Positions 33,503 through 43,769 of a DNA stretch of 64,000 nt are shown one piece after another; positions within the stretch are counted from its first letter, which is position 1; every line of letters starts with the position of its first letter. The notes under the pieces are model-generated. The model was not told the DNA's origin. It was given only the letters and a program-made list of their open reading frames with translations, and searched no databases. Both the position numbers and the translations under genes were made by a program. The DNA lies in assembly GCA_023630585.1 (NCBI GenBank), contig CM042555.1, forward strand, positions 3,137,501-3,201,500, given 5' to 3'. The DNA comes from Cranoglanis bouderius (taxonomy: Eukaryota > Chordata > Actinopteri > Siluriformes > Cranoglanididae).

Positions 33503-35914
33503 GGTATATATTAAATCGATGCACTGATTAGCATTACCCAACTTACAGCATACAATTATTCCAAACATACATGGAAATGCCCAACATGACTTGATCTGAG
33601 TCTTAGCCCCGTGTGTTAGTTATGAACGTCTGATGTGTCCACTTATCACAGAGAAATTTAATTTCTTTTTCAATATATCTAATAATTTTTGCAAAGGCTA
33701 CGGCTGAACTCATTATTTTATCATCATGTTCTACACATCTTCCAGGTAATATGTAAGTAATTAAAAAAAACAAAAACAAAAAAAAAAACAACAAAAAAAA
33801 AAAACACATTGAACTTTTAATAGTGCGTTTGTAAAATAAATCAGTATTGAGGGAGTCTGTGATGTTTTTAACAGTTAAAAGGGTCACTGACTGTAATAAA
33901 TTTATAATGGAGAGAAAGGGCTTATCAGATATTAACTGTAAAGGTGCAGACAATTCTCAAACCAAAATCTTTTCGATATATTTTACGACTTTTTAGATCC
34001 CTTTAGTGAATTTAAATAAATAAATAAATAAATAAATAAAAAGAGCCTATTGACAACCCCAGTGACTTGCAGAGAAGATGTCAGCGGCTCTCCTGCACTC
34101 AGTACCGCTCTCCAGCACACATCTCGGCTGCTGGTTATACGAGCTGGTTTACTCGACCCAACACCAGTGCGTAAAGCCTGAGTTTAAAGTAAGCTGATAT
34201 TCCAAATGACCAATCACTCATCACCATTTTCCCAACGACCAATCATCATTTTCCCCCAAACGACTAATCACTGATCACCATTTCTCCCCCAACAATCAAT
34301 CACTGACCACCACTGCTCGCAACAACCAGTCACCGTTGTTCCCAACGACCAATCACTGATTACCACTGTTCCCAACAACCAACCACTATTGTTCCCAACA
34401 ACCAACCACTATTGTTCCCAACAACCAACCACTATTGTTCCCAACAACCAACCACTTATCACCACTTCCCAACAACCAATCACTTATCACCACTTCCCAA
34501 CAACCAATCACTTATCACCACTTCCCAACAACCAATCACTTATCACCAGATCCCAACAACCAAAGTTTTCCCAACGACTAATCACTGAACACCATTGCTC
34601 CCAACGATCAATCACCCATCATCAGAGTAATGAAAGAAAGTAAGAAAGGGGGAATTTAAACAATATAATGACCAATGTGATAGCATGGAGCTATAAAACA
34701 GCAACGCTACCTTCTGCTCCACCGTGGATTCCAGAAACGTAATTTGCCTATATAGACTATATTTCATTATGCACCAGTTTCCTAATCAAGCGTAAATAAA
34801 GTATTTACAGAAATAATAACTGGACTTATGGGTTTATTTGCTCTTGTGGAGGTCATAATAGTAAATGTATTTAAAAAGCACATTCAATCCAAAGTGCTGT
34901 GCATACACTTTCAAAAATATAAACAGCAGATCTATACTGAGCGCACGTGCAGGGTGCCAATAGTTCGGCCGTGTGAATCTTGTCAGTTAAAATCCTCATG
35001 CAGTGTCACGCCACAGGATGCCATCAATAACACGGTTTAATGTTTAATGCAAAAGCAGCAGCAGCAGCAGATCTACCTGATCTCTCTCTCTCTCTCTCTC
35101 TCGGTAAAGCGCGTTGCTCTATGGTTGCATCATCATCAGCGCTCGCGCTCCCGCCGCCAGGTGTTTTTTTTTTTTCCCCCCCTTTCCTGGCACGGAACAG
35201 GAAACTCTCTGCGCGTGCACAACTCTTAACACGAATTTTTTTGTTTTGTTTGTTTGTTTTTTTTTAAACAAAACCTAAGATTTTTTTTGTTATTTATCCG
35301 AGGTGAGTTATTTGATTGTTAAGACGTCTCGGATAGTTATGTATTTATTTAAAACAATACATTTTAAAAAATACGAGTCTAGCTAGCAAGCTATGCTAAC
35401 CCGCTTACATCAGTTACCCAAGTATTGCTTCATACGTAATTGAACAGGAATGACGGGGAATACCGCTAGCTAAGCACTTAGCTAGCTAGACATGCTAATC
35501 GAGCTTTCGTGAAACTTCCGACACAACGAAGAATTTAACGTTAACATGAACATGGAGATGTTTAACGTTTAACTATACGTAGAGTTAACGGTGGCGATGA
35601 CGTCACACTGTTAGACATACATATATACATACACACATTCCTAGCCAACTTATGCCCTATTGTTGTGATACACACATCGAAAGTTTCTCATTTACAACAC
35701 GAGACAGTTTAACGAAAAATCTGTACCGTCTTCCTATCAACCACGGAAGCCATAAAATGTATTTTGAAACCAAAAAAAACAAACAAAAAAAGCCCCAAAC
35801 GAAACCTGTTTTGCAATCAAGTTAGCCAGTTAGCACGCGAACGAGCGAAGGAACGAAAGAACCTTCCAGAACTAACCTTCCTCTCCTACACCATGATATA
35901 AACACTTCCCTTAC
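33266..35914 (-). other. Inferred cebpg intron 1
   Basis: Runs from the donor AAG|GTAAGG (GT at 35914-35913) to the acceptor at 33266. It holds a CT microsatellite (33463-33497), A-rich interruptions (33760-33806), TAAA units (34015-34040), the CCAAT-rich minisatellite (34205-34625), a CAG run (35053-35069), and CT and T tracts near 35078-35275. No coding sequence seen. Confidence 0.55.
34205..34625. repeat. CCAAT-rich minisatellite in cebpg intron 1
   Basis: Degenerate tandem units of about 23-35 bp built around CCCAACAACCAATCACT. An inner block has four near-identical 23 bp units (CAACCAACCACTATTGTTCC type) and then four 28 bp units with CACTTATCACCACTT. Most units contain CCAAT or one-base variants of it. 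Short open frames are by-products of the repetition. Confidence 0.85.
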
Positions 35915-36050
35915 CTTATCAAGGTTTAAACCTTGTCGATCATCCACACGTACAGCGATTAAACAGGTTGTTTTTTCTCAAAAACAGGACGGGAGCATCG
36001 GAGAAGCTGTTATTGTTTGGTTTCCTCTAAGCCGTGCCTGGGAGTATTGC
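35915..36050 (-). other. Inferred noncoding first exon of cebpg
   Basis: The downstream end is set by a near-consensus donor. The upstream end is unknown and set loosely below the promoter elements. If transcription starts before 35998, two tiny uORFs are included: 35998-35978 (encoding MLPSCF) and 35943-35926 (encoding MIDKV). Based on splice and promoter signals only, without transcript evidence. Confidence 0.45.
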
Positions 36051-36109
36051 GAAATCTTTTTTTTTTTTCTTTTTTTTTTCCCTTTTATTGACCATGTAGG
36101 GAGATCTGT

Positions 36110-36216
36110 CCGCTAAGCCAATCAGAGAGGAGTATCTAAGAGGATGACGACACACCGCGCGTGATTGTCAGCTCACCTAACCAATCGAATGACGCGGTGC
36201 ACTTTGGGGCGGGGTT
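36110..36216 (-). promoter_or_regulatory. Likely cebpg proximal promoter with paired CCAAT boxes and a GC box
   Basis: CCAAT lies at 36118-36122 and 36181-36185 (ATTGG in the direction of cebpg), a GC box GGGGCGGGG at 36206-36214, and CRE-like TGACG cores at 36144 and 36190. There is no TATA box. Two CCAAT boxes about 63 bp apart plus a GC box form a typical NF-Y/Sp1 promoter, well placed upstream of the inferred exon 1. Confidence 0.6.
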
Positions 36217-36555
36217 CTTTTTATGTAACAGGATCAGCCATGAGAGCGTAAGGATGCGTTTGCTTGAGATGGAGGAGTGCACGGTTAGTGCTTAGTTTAG
36301 AAATGATAAGGAATACGATCGAGTTAAAGGTGTAAAACAAGCAAGTAAACATGTAATAAACAACACACAAAATATTTAGTGTCGGATGAACTTTTTTCAA
36401 TGTATTCTTTAAAAAAACACACAAAAAACATTACAGCCTATACAATTAGCTAATTGTGCTCGTTAATAACACGTAATGTTTCATCATAATGTTTTATTTT
36501 TTAAGTTTCATCACGTCACATTCAGAAATAAACCTGCATTTGCAACAAGTGACTT

Positions 36556-36623
<68 letters not shown>

Positions 36624-37180
36624 ACGAGAAGTCATACCAGGTAAGGGCTCTACAGTGAACACAAACATTTCCAAACGTGTATTTTCGATCCAACACTCTG
36701 AGGGTCAGGGTTACAGAATAAGATTAAAATGATGAACTCTGACCAAAAAATATAACGCAATATATTCAGTTTAATGCCAGGATCTTATGAAAGACTGATA
36801 ATTATCATTTATAAATCAATGTCCATGGCTCTTTCAATTATATGTAACTTACGATACAAACAATACCCTTTTCAGTTATAATGTATTTATAACTGCGCCT
36901 ATTTAAAGACACTGGTGTGTTGTGCTGGACTACTGTTCAACTTTATGTGGCTTTCATTCATTTTTCCACGTGCTGTCGTTTGTTAAATTGCCCCTTCAGT
37001 GTATTACCTCTCTATTCAGAAAATTACACGGCTGTTGGAATACAAATCGCTAGAAATAAACACCTAAACAAAGCCAAGAGATCTGTTTTAGACATGTTAG
37101 GCTATGAAAATAATTACAGCATAATCAGCAAATATTGCCTATAAACCATAAATTTAGACGACCTTCACAGTGAATCATCT
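36216..37180. other. Inter-gene region, cebpg side
   Basis: AT-rich unique sequence with one long CA microsatellite (36561-36620). No exon, RNA gene or clear element recognised. Confidence 0.6.
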
Positions 37181-37965
37181 GATTTGCATTCAATATAGGC
37201 TATGATGTAAGAGTTTCTGTCGTAGCAGATTATTAGATTCATAAGCTTCAAAATTTAGAAGACTTAAGGTTATCCTTCTGGAGGAAGCCTTTAAGGTTCT
37301 GTGTGGAAAACCTTAATTATTCAAAGAGTGCACGTTATGGTTTATATTATATAAAACGTTGCCTATAAATCATTACTTAGATGATATGCATACTGAGTCA
37401 GTGGAGTTGAGTATAATTCATGATGTATTAGATTCATACACAAACACTACACACTACACTGTCCCTCTGAAGGGGGAATCCTCAAAGGATCTTAGGAGAA
37501 CCCTACATCTGGAAGCTATATGAACCCTTAAAGAACCCTTTTGCATTGATGTATGACGCAAGAAGTATACTGTCACCATCAGAGTAATACACAACCACAC
37601 ACCACACACTCGTAGAAGTTTTAGAATCCATAAGGTTGTCCTTATGGAAGAGGAGGAACCCTTAAAAGGTTCTCTGTAGAAACCTATAGTTGACTGTTTT
37701 CCTATCAGAATGGGTTCTAGGGCCATTTTTTTTTTTTTTTTTTAAAAAAAGCTAAAGACTTTTAATTATTGAACGAACTGTTAAAGAACCCTTTGCGTTG
37801 AGTCTAATGTATGATGCAAGAGTCGTAGATTAAAACACAAACACCACACACTCTTAGAACTTTCAGAACGGGTTCTGAAGCCATTTTTGAAAGTAAAGAA
37901 CCAAAATTAACCCTTAAAGAACCGTTTTGCTCAGATAGATCTAAATATTTTAATACACCGGTCGG
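37180..37965. repeat. Degenerate dispersed repeat, about three diverged copies
   Basis: The phrase TTAAAGAACCCTTTTGC recurs at about 37528, 37783 and 37916, with shared neighbours (GTATGACGCAAGA, ACACCACACACTC, GAACGGGTTCT). A related piece occurs near 50930-51000. Looks like a noncoding transposable-element family; class unknown. An internal T-tract lies at 37725-37742. Confidence 0.5.
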
Positions 37966-38095
37966 TTTATTTTTCAGTTATTGTTTATTTTTTTTTGCAG
38001 AATTTTCTTTAATGTTAAAATTCCTTAAGGTTTTTTCCCCCGATTCTCACGTTCCCAGTGTTGCTCCCCATAGTACCTAAATTATTCAGTTATAA

Positions 38096-38096
<1 letters not shown>

Positions 38097-38157
<61 letters not shown>
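38097..38157. repeat. (TTA)n trinucleotide microsatellite
   Basis: About 60 bp of uninterrupted TTA units in the interval between the two cebp genes. Confidence 0.95.
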
Positions 38158-38158
<1 letters not shown>

Positions 38159-38254
38159 CATATAGATTTTTTTAGCTAACACATTACGTCTGATGAAACC
38201 AGTCTAATGTACAGGGTGTTAAAAAATGTTAAATGAATATTAAACTTGTGCGCA

Positions 38255-38570
38255 TGGGATTGCCTCATTTCTCGCTCAGCGCGTTTCGGTTCGTGCCAAG
38301 CGCGCGCTGGGACAATAGAGGGAGCTGCGCACGCGCTGATCGGTGCAGACGCGCGCGCCCCAGGGGCAGTTTCTGGTGCGTTTTGTCACGCTGTGATGTT
38401 TTATCCAACCGACGGCGCGTTCAGACTGGAGATAGAGAGTTTGCTTTAGGTGTCTGGGGTGAAAAAAGGAAGATGCAAAAAAAAAAAAAAGCCCACAGTG
38501 TGCGCCAACACGAGCTCGGTATGGACATCAGATCAAATTTCATATAGGGTCGCGCGCTAACGCCTTCAAT
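38255..38570. promoter_or_regulatory. Isolated GC- and CpG-rich patch upstream of cebpa
   Basis: A short island dense in GCGC and CGCG words stands out in AT-rich DNA about 1 kb before the cebpa TATA box. No convincing ORF lies in it: the 104- and 67-residue frames lack recognisable features. It could be an upstream promoter or enhancer of cebpa, or the start of a noncoding transcript. Confidence 0.4.
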
Positions 38571-39400
38571 TCACATGCACGGAAATTTAAACGAATAAAT
38601 GATTGCTATGACGATGAAATCTTCATTTAAAAAATGCTTTATTATATGTAGCACTAAATCTTGTTAAACGTAACTGTGAGTCCGGCTAGTTCTTATTTTC
38701 CCCATGTGCGAACAAGTATCTATACATTTTTATTAAATCAAGACAATTAGCTCTAAATAAATTTTGGTACATGCATTACACAGGCTATCTACCCGTTTCT
38801 GTCTATCCTTTATATCCACGCATATCCACATGAAGTGTGAGATAAACACTCAGCCCAACTGTAGCGCAGCTCTTCAAATTCTAGTCTTTTCACGTATTGT
38901 AAGCTCTTAGAACTTATTTTTCTCCAAACAAAGCAAAAACAAGCCCTCTATCATTATATCACAATTTTCCAAACGCATCCTTGAATCATTATTTTGCTTT
39001 TTGCGCATTAGTGCATGTGCATGTGAGTGGTGGAAAAGTAATAAAGTGGTGAACCCGGGGTTTGTCTCTGTTAGATGGAGCGCACGGTACTTTATGTGTT
39101 TTATATCAAAATGAAATAGAAGGCAATCAGTGATAAGTTATTCTGAGATTCGTATGCATGATGAAATCTGGTAAAAAAAATTAATAAATAAATAAATTAA
39201 TAAAAAAAAAGTAAGTAAGAAAGAAAAGAAATTCATAGCAACATTTAAGACGTTATAACTATAGCCTGTATAAACGGCGACGCAGTGGCTTACATTTTAA
39301 GTATGTAATAATGTTTGCTATGACATTATCGTCTTTATCAGGCTATTCAAAATAACTTTGTCTTCTTTATCTGGCTATGTGAAATAACTCTGTCCGCGTC
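38571..39400. other. cebpa upstream flank
   Basis: AT-rich unique DNA with an AAAT-type run near 39170-39220. Nothing further recognised, but its position makes regulatory content plausible. Confidence 0.4.
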
Positions 39401-39480
39401 GTGGAGTGCTTCGTGAGCTCGGTGCAGTCAGAAACGCGACTCAGCGGCGCATTAGGACCCGGGGCGCGCCCAGTTATCTC

Positions 39481-39488
39481 TATATAAG
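39481..39488 (+). promoter_or_regulatory. TATA box of cebpa
   Basis: TATATAAG follows a GC-rich stretch (ggggcgcgcc just upstream) and lies 245 bp before the uORF. The expected transcription start is about 25-32 bp downstream, near 39506-39515. The 5' leader would then be about 240 nt, with an ATGTGA start-stop at 39515 and the five-codon uORF as its only upstream ATGs. Confidence 0.8.
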
Positions 39489-39725
39489 ACAGTCAGAGCA
39501 GCACTGAGCGACAGATGTGAGGTTAAACACACACACGGACGGAGGGTGAAGTTTCTGCTTCTCCACTGAACCTTTCCGTGACACGCGCTTCGCTTTCCAG
39601 CCACAACCGGAGCCGCTTCCCTGCGGTCAGGCCGGCGCCTTCTAGAAAACTCTTTATTTATTTATTTTTCTCTAAAGTTTGCCCCTGGGTAGTGTGAGCA
39701 AGCTGGATTCCCGGAGCCCTTCACC

Positions 39726-39743
39726 ATGTCAGGCGGGTTATAG
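39726..39743 (+). promoter_or_regulatory. Conserved five-codon upstream ORF of cebpa
   Basis: The short ORF encodes MSGGL and ends in TAG, with exactly 7 nt between its stop and the p42 ATG. Its start context has A at -3 (strong), whereas the main ATG has T at -3 (weak). Mammalian CEBPA and CEBPB carry a similar very short uORF just before the long-isoform start, which senses initiation activity and sets the ratio of long to truncated protein. The geometry here matches that arrangement. It lies in a different frame from the main CDS. Confidence 0.85.
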
Positions 39744-39750
39744 GTACTCC

Positions 39751-40665
39751 ATGGAGCAAGCAAACCTGTACGAGGCAGCCCCTCGGCCCCTGGTGACGAA
39801 CCTCGCCCAGAGCGCGCAGAACCCCTACGGCTACAAGGACGACTTGAGCGCGATCTGTGAGAACGAGAGCTCCATCGATATCAGCGCGTACATCGACCCG
39901 GGCGCGTTTAACGACGAATTCCTGGCTGACCTGTTCCACAGCAGCGGCGGCGCGCGTCACGAGAAGCTCAAGCTGGCGAACGGCGGCGACTACGAGTACG
40001 GCCACGGTCTGGGACTCGGCGCGGCCGGGCCTCAACACTCGTACGGCTGCGCGGTGGCGAACTACGGCGACTCGTCCAAGCTCGAGCCCATGTACGAGGC
40101 TCACGAGGCGCGCATGAGACCCGTGGCGATCAAGCAAGAGCCGCGCGAGGACAGCGACCTCGGAGAGCTCGGGCACGCGCCGCAGTCCGGCGCCTACCAC
40201 CACCACCCGCACCACCAGCACCACCCACACCTGTCGCACCTGCAGTACCAGATCGCGCATTGCGCGCAAACCGCCGTGCACCTGCAGCCCGGTCACCCGA
40301 CGCCTCCGCCCACCCCGGTGCCCAGTCCGCACCACCAGCACCAGCACCATCACCAGCAGCAGGGCGGCCTCGCTGTCAAAATGATGGGCACAGGCGACAG
40401 GCCCAAATCTAAGAAGCACGTCGACAAGAACAGCGTCGAGTACCGGCTGCGGCGCGAGCGCAACAACGTGGCCGTGCGCAAGAGCCGCGACAAGGCCAAG
40501 ATGCGCAACGCCGAGACGCAACAAAAAGTCATCGAGCTCTCAGCGGACAACGACAGACTGCGCAAACGCGTCGAGCACCTCACGCGCGAGCTCGAGACTT
40601 TGCGGGGAATCTTCCGGCAGCTCCCCGACGGCTCGTACGTCAAAGCCATGGGCGGCTGCGCCTAA
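39751..40665 (+). CDS. cebpa: CCAAT/enhancer-binding protein alpha (C/EBP alpha), intronless bZIP transcription factor
   Basis: Single-exon ORF of 304 residues, close to the fish family length and shorter than the roughly 358 residues of human. Residues 41-62 (SIDISAYIDP..FNDEFLADLF) match the first transactivation element. K128 in IKQEP matches the known SUMO site. Residues 182-193 (HPTPPPTPVPSP) match the GSK3-phosphorylated threonine block. Residues 229-252 form the basic region with NNVAVRKSR, and leucines at 263, 270, 277, 284 and 291 form a perfect zipper. Two histidine-rich tracts lie at about 149-163 and 194-201. The start was placed at the ATG of MEQANLYEAAPRP because this aligns with the known p42 N-terminus; 24 further open codons upstream contain no ATG in this frame. 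The family binds CCAAT-type sites as a dimer in the nucleus and drives adipocyte, hepatocyte and myeloid differentiation. Divergent partner of cebpg. Coding sequence is strongly GC-rich, unlike the AT-rich flanks. Confidence 0.97.
   Translation: MEQANLYEAAPRPLVTNLAQSAQNPYGYKDDLSAICENESSIDISAYIDPGAFNDEFLADLFHSSGGARHEKLKLANGGDYEYGHGLGLGAAGPQHSYGCAVANYGDSSKLEPMYEAHEARMRPVAIKQEPREDSDLGELGHAPQSGAYHHHPHHQHHPHLSHLQYQIAHCAQTAVHLQPGHPTPPPTPVPSPHHQHQHHHQQQGGLAVKMMGTGDRPKSKKHVDKNSVEYRLRRERNNVAVRKSRDKAKMRNAETQQKVIELSADNDRLRKRVEHLTRELETLRGIFRQLPDGSYVKAMGGCA
40090..40092 (+). other. Candidate internal start codon for a truncated (p30-like) C/EBP alpha
   Basis: This is the first in-frame ATG after the p42 start (codon 114, within SKLEPMYEAHEAR). 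A second follows at codon 122. Initiation here would remove the first transactivation element but keep the IKQEP motif and the bZIP domain, as the mammalian p30 isoform does. Neither ATG has a purine at -3. The mammalian p30 methionine sits in a different local sequence, so this is a functional analogue by position only. Confidence 0.5.
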
Positions 40666-41245
40666 TAGACTTACAGACTGATTTTTTCCCCTGTTATTAT
40701 TTTGTTCTTTCTTTCTTTCTTTCTTTTTTTTTTTTGAAGTCGTGCTATTTCTATAGCGTCCGCTGGATGTGTACTAGATGTCACAGATCATAATTACTGA
40801 AACTGTTTCTTCAGAGAAGCCAGGCAGCTGCCGTCTACACGTGCCTTTTTTTGTATCCCCCCCCCCCAACCCCCCCCTCCAAAACTCGATAAGCTCCTCT
40901 TTGGACTCGCGTCCTCCATGTTAAGAATGTGCGAAACGTACAATCAGCGCAGCTCCTGTTAGGGCATGACTTCACATCAGCAGCAGTTGTATTAAAAAAA
41001 AAAAAAAAAGTGTATTAAAAAAATAATAAGTACCAAGTTTTCTTTAGGTCCTAACTGTCTAACATGTGCCCTCTTGAACTGTAAGAACTGCACAAGGCTT
41101 CTCCAAAAGCTTAAAGTGCACTGACGGAAAAAAAACAACAACAACAACTGCTATTTCTATTCCATGTTTTAAGATGTTGTGTGTTGGAATTTGTCTACAC
41201 ATGGACTGAAAACGACATGCCAAAGCAAAGGACTGGAACAGAACA

Positions 41246-41382
41246 GGCTACATTCCAAACCGCCTACTACATACCATGCCAAAACTGTGCATAACTGGTC
41301 ATTTATAGTGGCGCACTAGATATAAATATATATATTTTTTGCTTACTATTTAGTGTGATAATGTGCGGTTTGGGACGTAGCC
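41246..41382. mobile_element. Small MITE-like element with 19 bp terminal inverted repeats
   Basis: The ends GGCTACATTCCAAACCGCC and, reverse-complemented, GGCTACGTCCCAAACCGCA match at most positions. The 137 bp element encodes nothing and lies inside the likely cebpa 3' UTR. Its cores (small inverted words around the TATA tract) resemble the larger element at 26927-27254. Confidence 0.6.
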
Positions 41383-41518
41383 AAATCTTCAAACTCAAAC
41401 TGGTGTCTGCCCTTCAACTCGTATGCACTATGAGTCGTGAGACTGTACGACCCGATGAAGCACATTTTCTGCTCTGAAAATTTGCCATAGGCTCGGGTAC
41501 TTATGTGGAGGGCGCGCG

Positions 41519-41562
41519 CGCGTGTATGTATGTATGTATGTATGTATGTATGTATATGCATA

Positions 41563-41633
<71 letters not shown>
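41519..41633. repeat. Compound microsatellite (CG)n-(TATG)n-(GT)n-(GA)n
   Basis: Successive short runs of CG, TATG, TG and AG units. Unstable sequence, probably within the cebpa 3' UTR if the distal poly(A) signal is used. Confidence 0.9.
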
Positions 41634-42042
41634 ATTTGTCAGGGCGCTTTTTTTACAGTCCAAACTTTGTATTTATGCAGCAGAATTGAAATGAAATGTG
41701 AAAAAGGTGCCTCTATGCAATGGCTGTTTGCATGATTTTTTTTTTCTTTTTTTTCTGCAGTGAAAGTGCTTTGTAGCCCATATTTTCTTTTTTGATTTGT
41801 GTAGGATCCGATCCAATCTCAGTGCCTTTTAACTTCCATCATCATCATCATCATCATCATTGGGAGAAATGTTTTCCACATAAAAAAAGTTAAATATAGG
41901 CTACAACAAGGAAAAAGAAAGCACTCTTTTGTTTAAAAAAAAAAAAAAAAAGAAGAAGACAAAAACAAAATACAACAGCCGCCATATTGCAAATGTTATA
42001 TGAATGTTTGTCATTGAAATATGTCTGAAATGTAAAACCAAC

Positions 42043-42185
<143 letters not shown>

Positions 42186-42225
42186 CAAAAATTTACAAAT
42201 TATAATAAAAGAATATTGTGTTAAT

Positions 42226-42907
42226 AAGAACATTGTGTTATTTGTCATCTGATGATATCGTGAATTATTCTATAGTTTTTGATTTAAGCAAAAAAACAAA
42301 AAACAAAAAAACAAACAAAAAAAAATTGCGTCTAAAAAGTTTCTACCTCATTTATTGGGAGCCATTTTCCTCACCGGTAGATGGCGCTATTAAGTCATAT
42401 GCTCTGGATAAACAACTGGATAAACGAGTGGGAGATTAAATATCAATCCCCGGGAAAGACATTCACCTGATTTAACCCACTGAGTACTTCAACACCTCAT
42501 GAGTCAGATAAAGTGTGTTAGTGCATGGCTGAGAAAATATTACTGAATGTAATAATGCATTTCATTTATATGATACGTTTCTTTTAACCGATGCATCAAT
42601 CACACTGTGGATTCACATCATAATCGTAAATATTTTCCCTGATAGTCGAAAGAGAATTGGTGTAATACATTCAAAAGTGGCATTATTTAATACCGTACTT
42701 AATATCAGCCTATAAGTATAAGTAAGTAAAGCCATTATCAAAATGGCTCTAAACGACAAAATAGCGCTTAGCATCAATACTTCAGGTCAACAGTCACACC
42801 GAATGTACTTAAATTTGATGCCATTAACTAAATACCCATAGGTAAAGATGATTTGTTCTTAACTCTGATATTTAAAAAAAAAAAAAAGTCCTTCTTTACA
42901 TCATCAA

Positions 42908-42951
<44 letters not shown>

Positions 42952-43588
42952 CTCTTGAATTTATCCAGATTCTGAAAAAAGTTGGTCACACTGATCGATC
43001 AGAGGATACCAAATACAATCATATCATAGTAGATTCAGAAGTGTCGAGGTTCATAACCTTACCATGCACACATGCAGCAGGAAAAAAAACACTAACCAAT
43101 TATATTATGCTTTAAAAAAAATAAAATAAATAAATAAAAAAATTTATATATATATATATATATTTACATCAACCCTCAGCTTCAGGTCAGTTTATCATTG
43201 AGAAAACATGCTGAGAAAAATATATGTTCAAAAAAAAAAACAAAAAACAAAACCTGCACATATACAGTAAATACATACGTACAATGTAACTGGCTAAATT
43301 ACTCAGTAATTCAATTTTAATTGTTTTACATGTTGATTGTCTAAATCTTATTCGAGCCTAAAGCCCCTGCAACAGTGTCAGCCGTCATTACCCTAACAAA
43401 TATCCCAAATATTTACGATAATGCTGTAGATTTGTAGTAAATGTCACATTATAAGCACCGCGTCATGAGTGTCATCACTGATAAGCATTATCTCAGTGGC
43501 TTTTTGTCAATACACATCATTGATTAGGCTCTTTGTCCGCTGATCACGTCACGCTGAGTAGCGTCTCAGACAAGGTACGAGAGAGAAC

Positions 43589-43590
<2 letters not shown>
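42226..43590. other. Intergenic DNA downstream of cebpa
   Basis: AT-rich; (CAT)n at 42900-42951, A-tracts, TA run at 43144-43163. No gene seen. Confidence 0.5.
42900..42951. repeat. (CAT)n trinucleotide microsatellite
   Basis: CATCATCAT run of about 50 bp; a shorter run of the same unit occurs at 41838-41861. Confidence 0.95.

Positions 43591-43591
<1 letters not shown>

Positions 43592-43649
<58 letters not shown>
43592..43649. repeat. (GA)n microsatellite
   Basis: About 55 bp of GA. Confidence 0.97.
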
Positions 43650-43650
<1 letters not shown>

Positions 43651-43769
43651 AGGGTGTTACTGATGGAGACTAGTGTTTATTCTGAAGTGATCATGTCTAA
43701 GTATTAAAGGCTACACCGAGGACCCTAAAGGAGTCTGTCGTTTGTTTTACGAATGAAAGTGACATTCAG

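Larger units (their letters stand above)
39400..40670. promoter_or_regulatory. CpG-rich island covering the cebpa promoter and coding region
   Basis: By eye, CG dinucleotides are frequent from the proximal promoter to the stop codon, in sharp contrast with the AT-rich DNA on both sides. This is typical of CEBPA in vertebrates. The GC richness also produces a long antisense open frame (39721-40524) that has no coding features. Confidence 0.7.

Noticed and set aside
35158..35275. Possible cebpg alternative exon in the CT/T-rich region
   Set aside because: The 60-84 residue frames are driven by CT and T runs; no splice signals or similarity to support an exon.
39679..39750. 24-codon upstream extension of cebpa from a TTG
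   Set aside because: No ATG in this frame before 39751; the next 5' residues do not match C/EBP alpha; the segment overlaps the conserved uORF in another frame.
39721..40524. 267-residue antisense ORF across cebpa
   Set aside because: Shadow of the GC-rich cebpa coding sequence; Val/Leu/Arg-rich translation without domains or start context.
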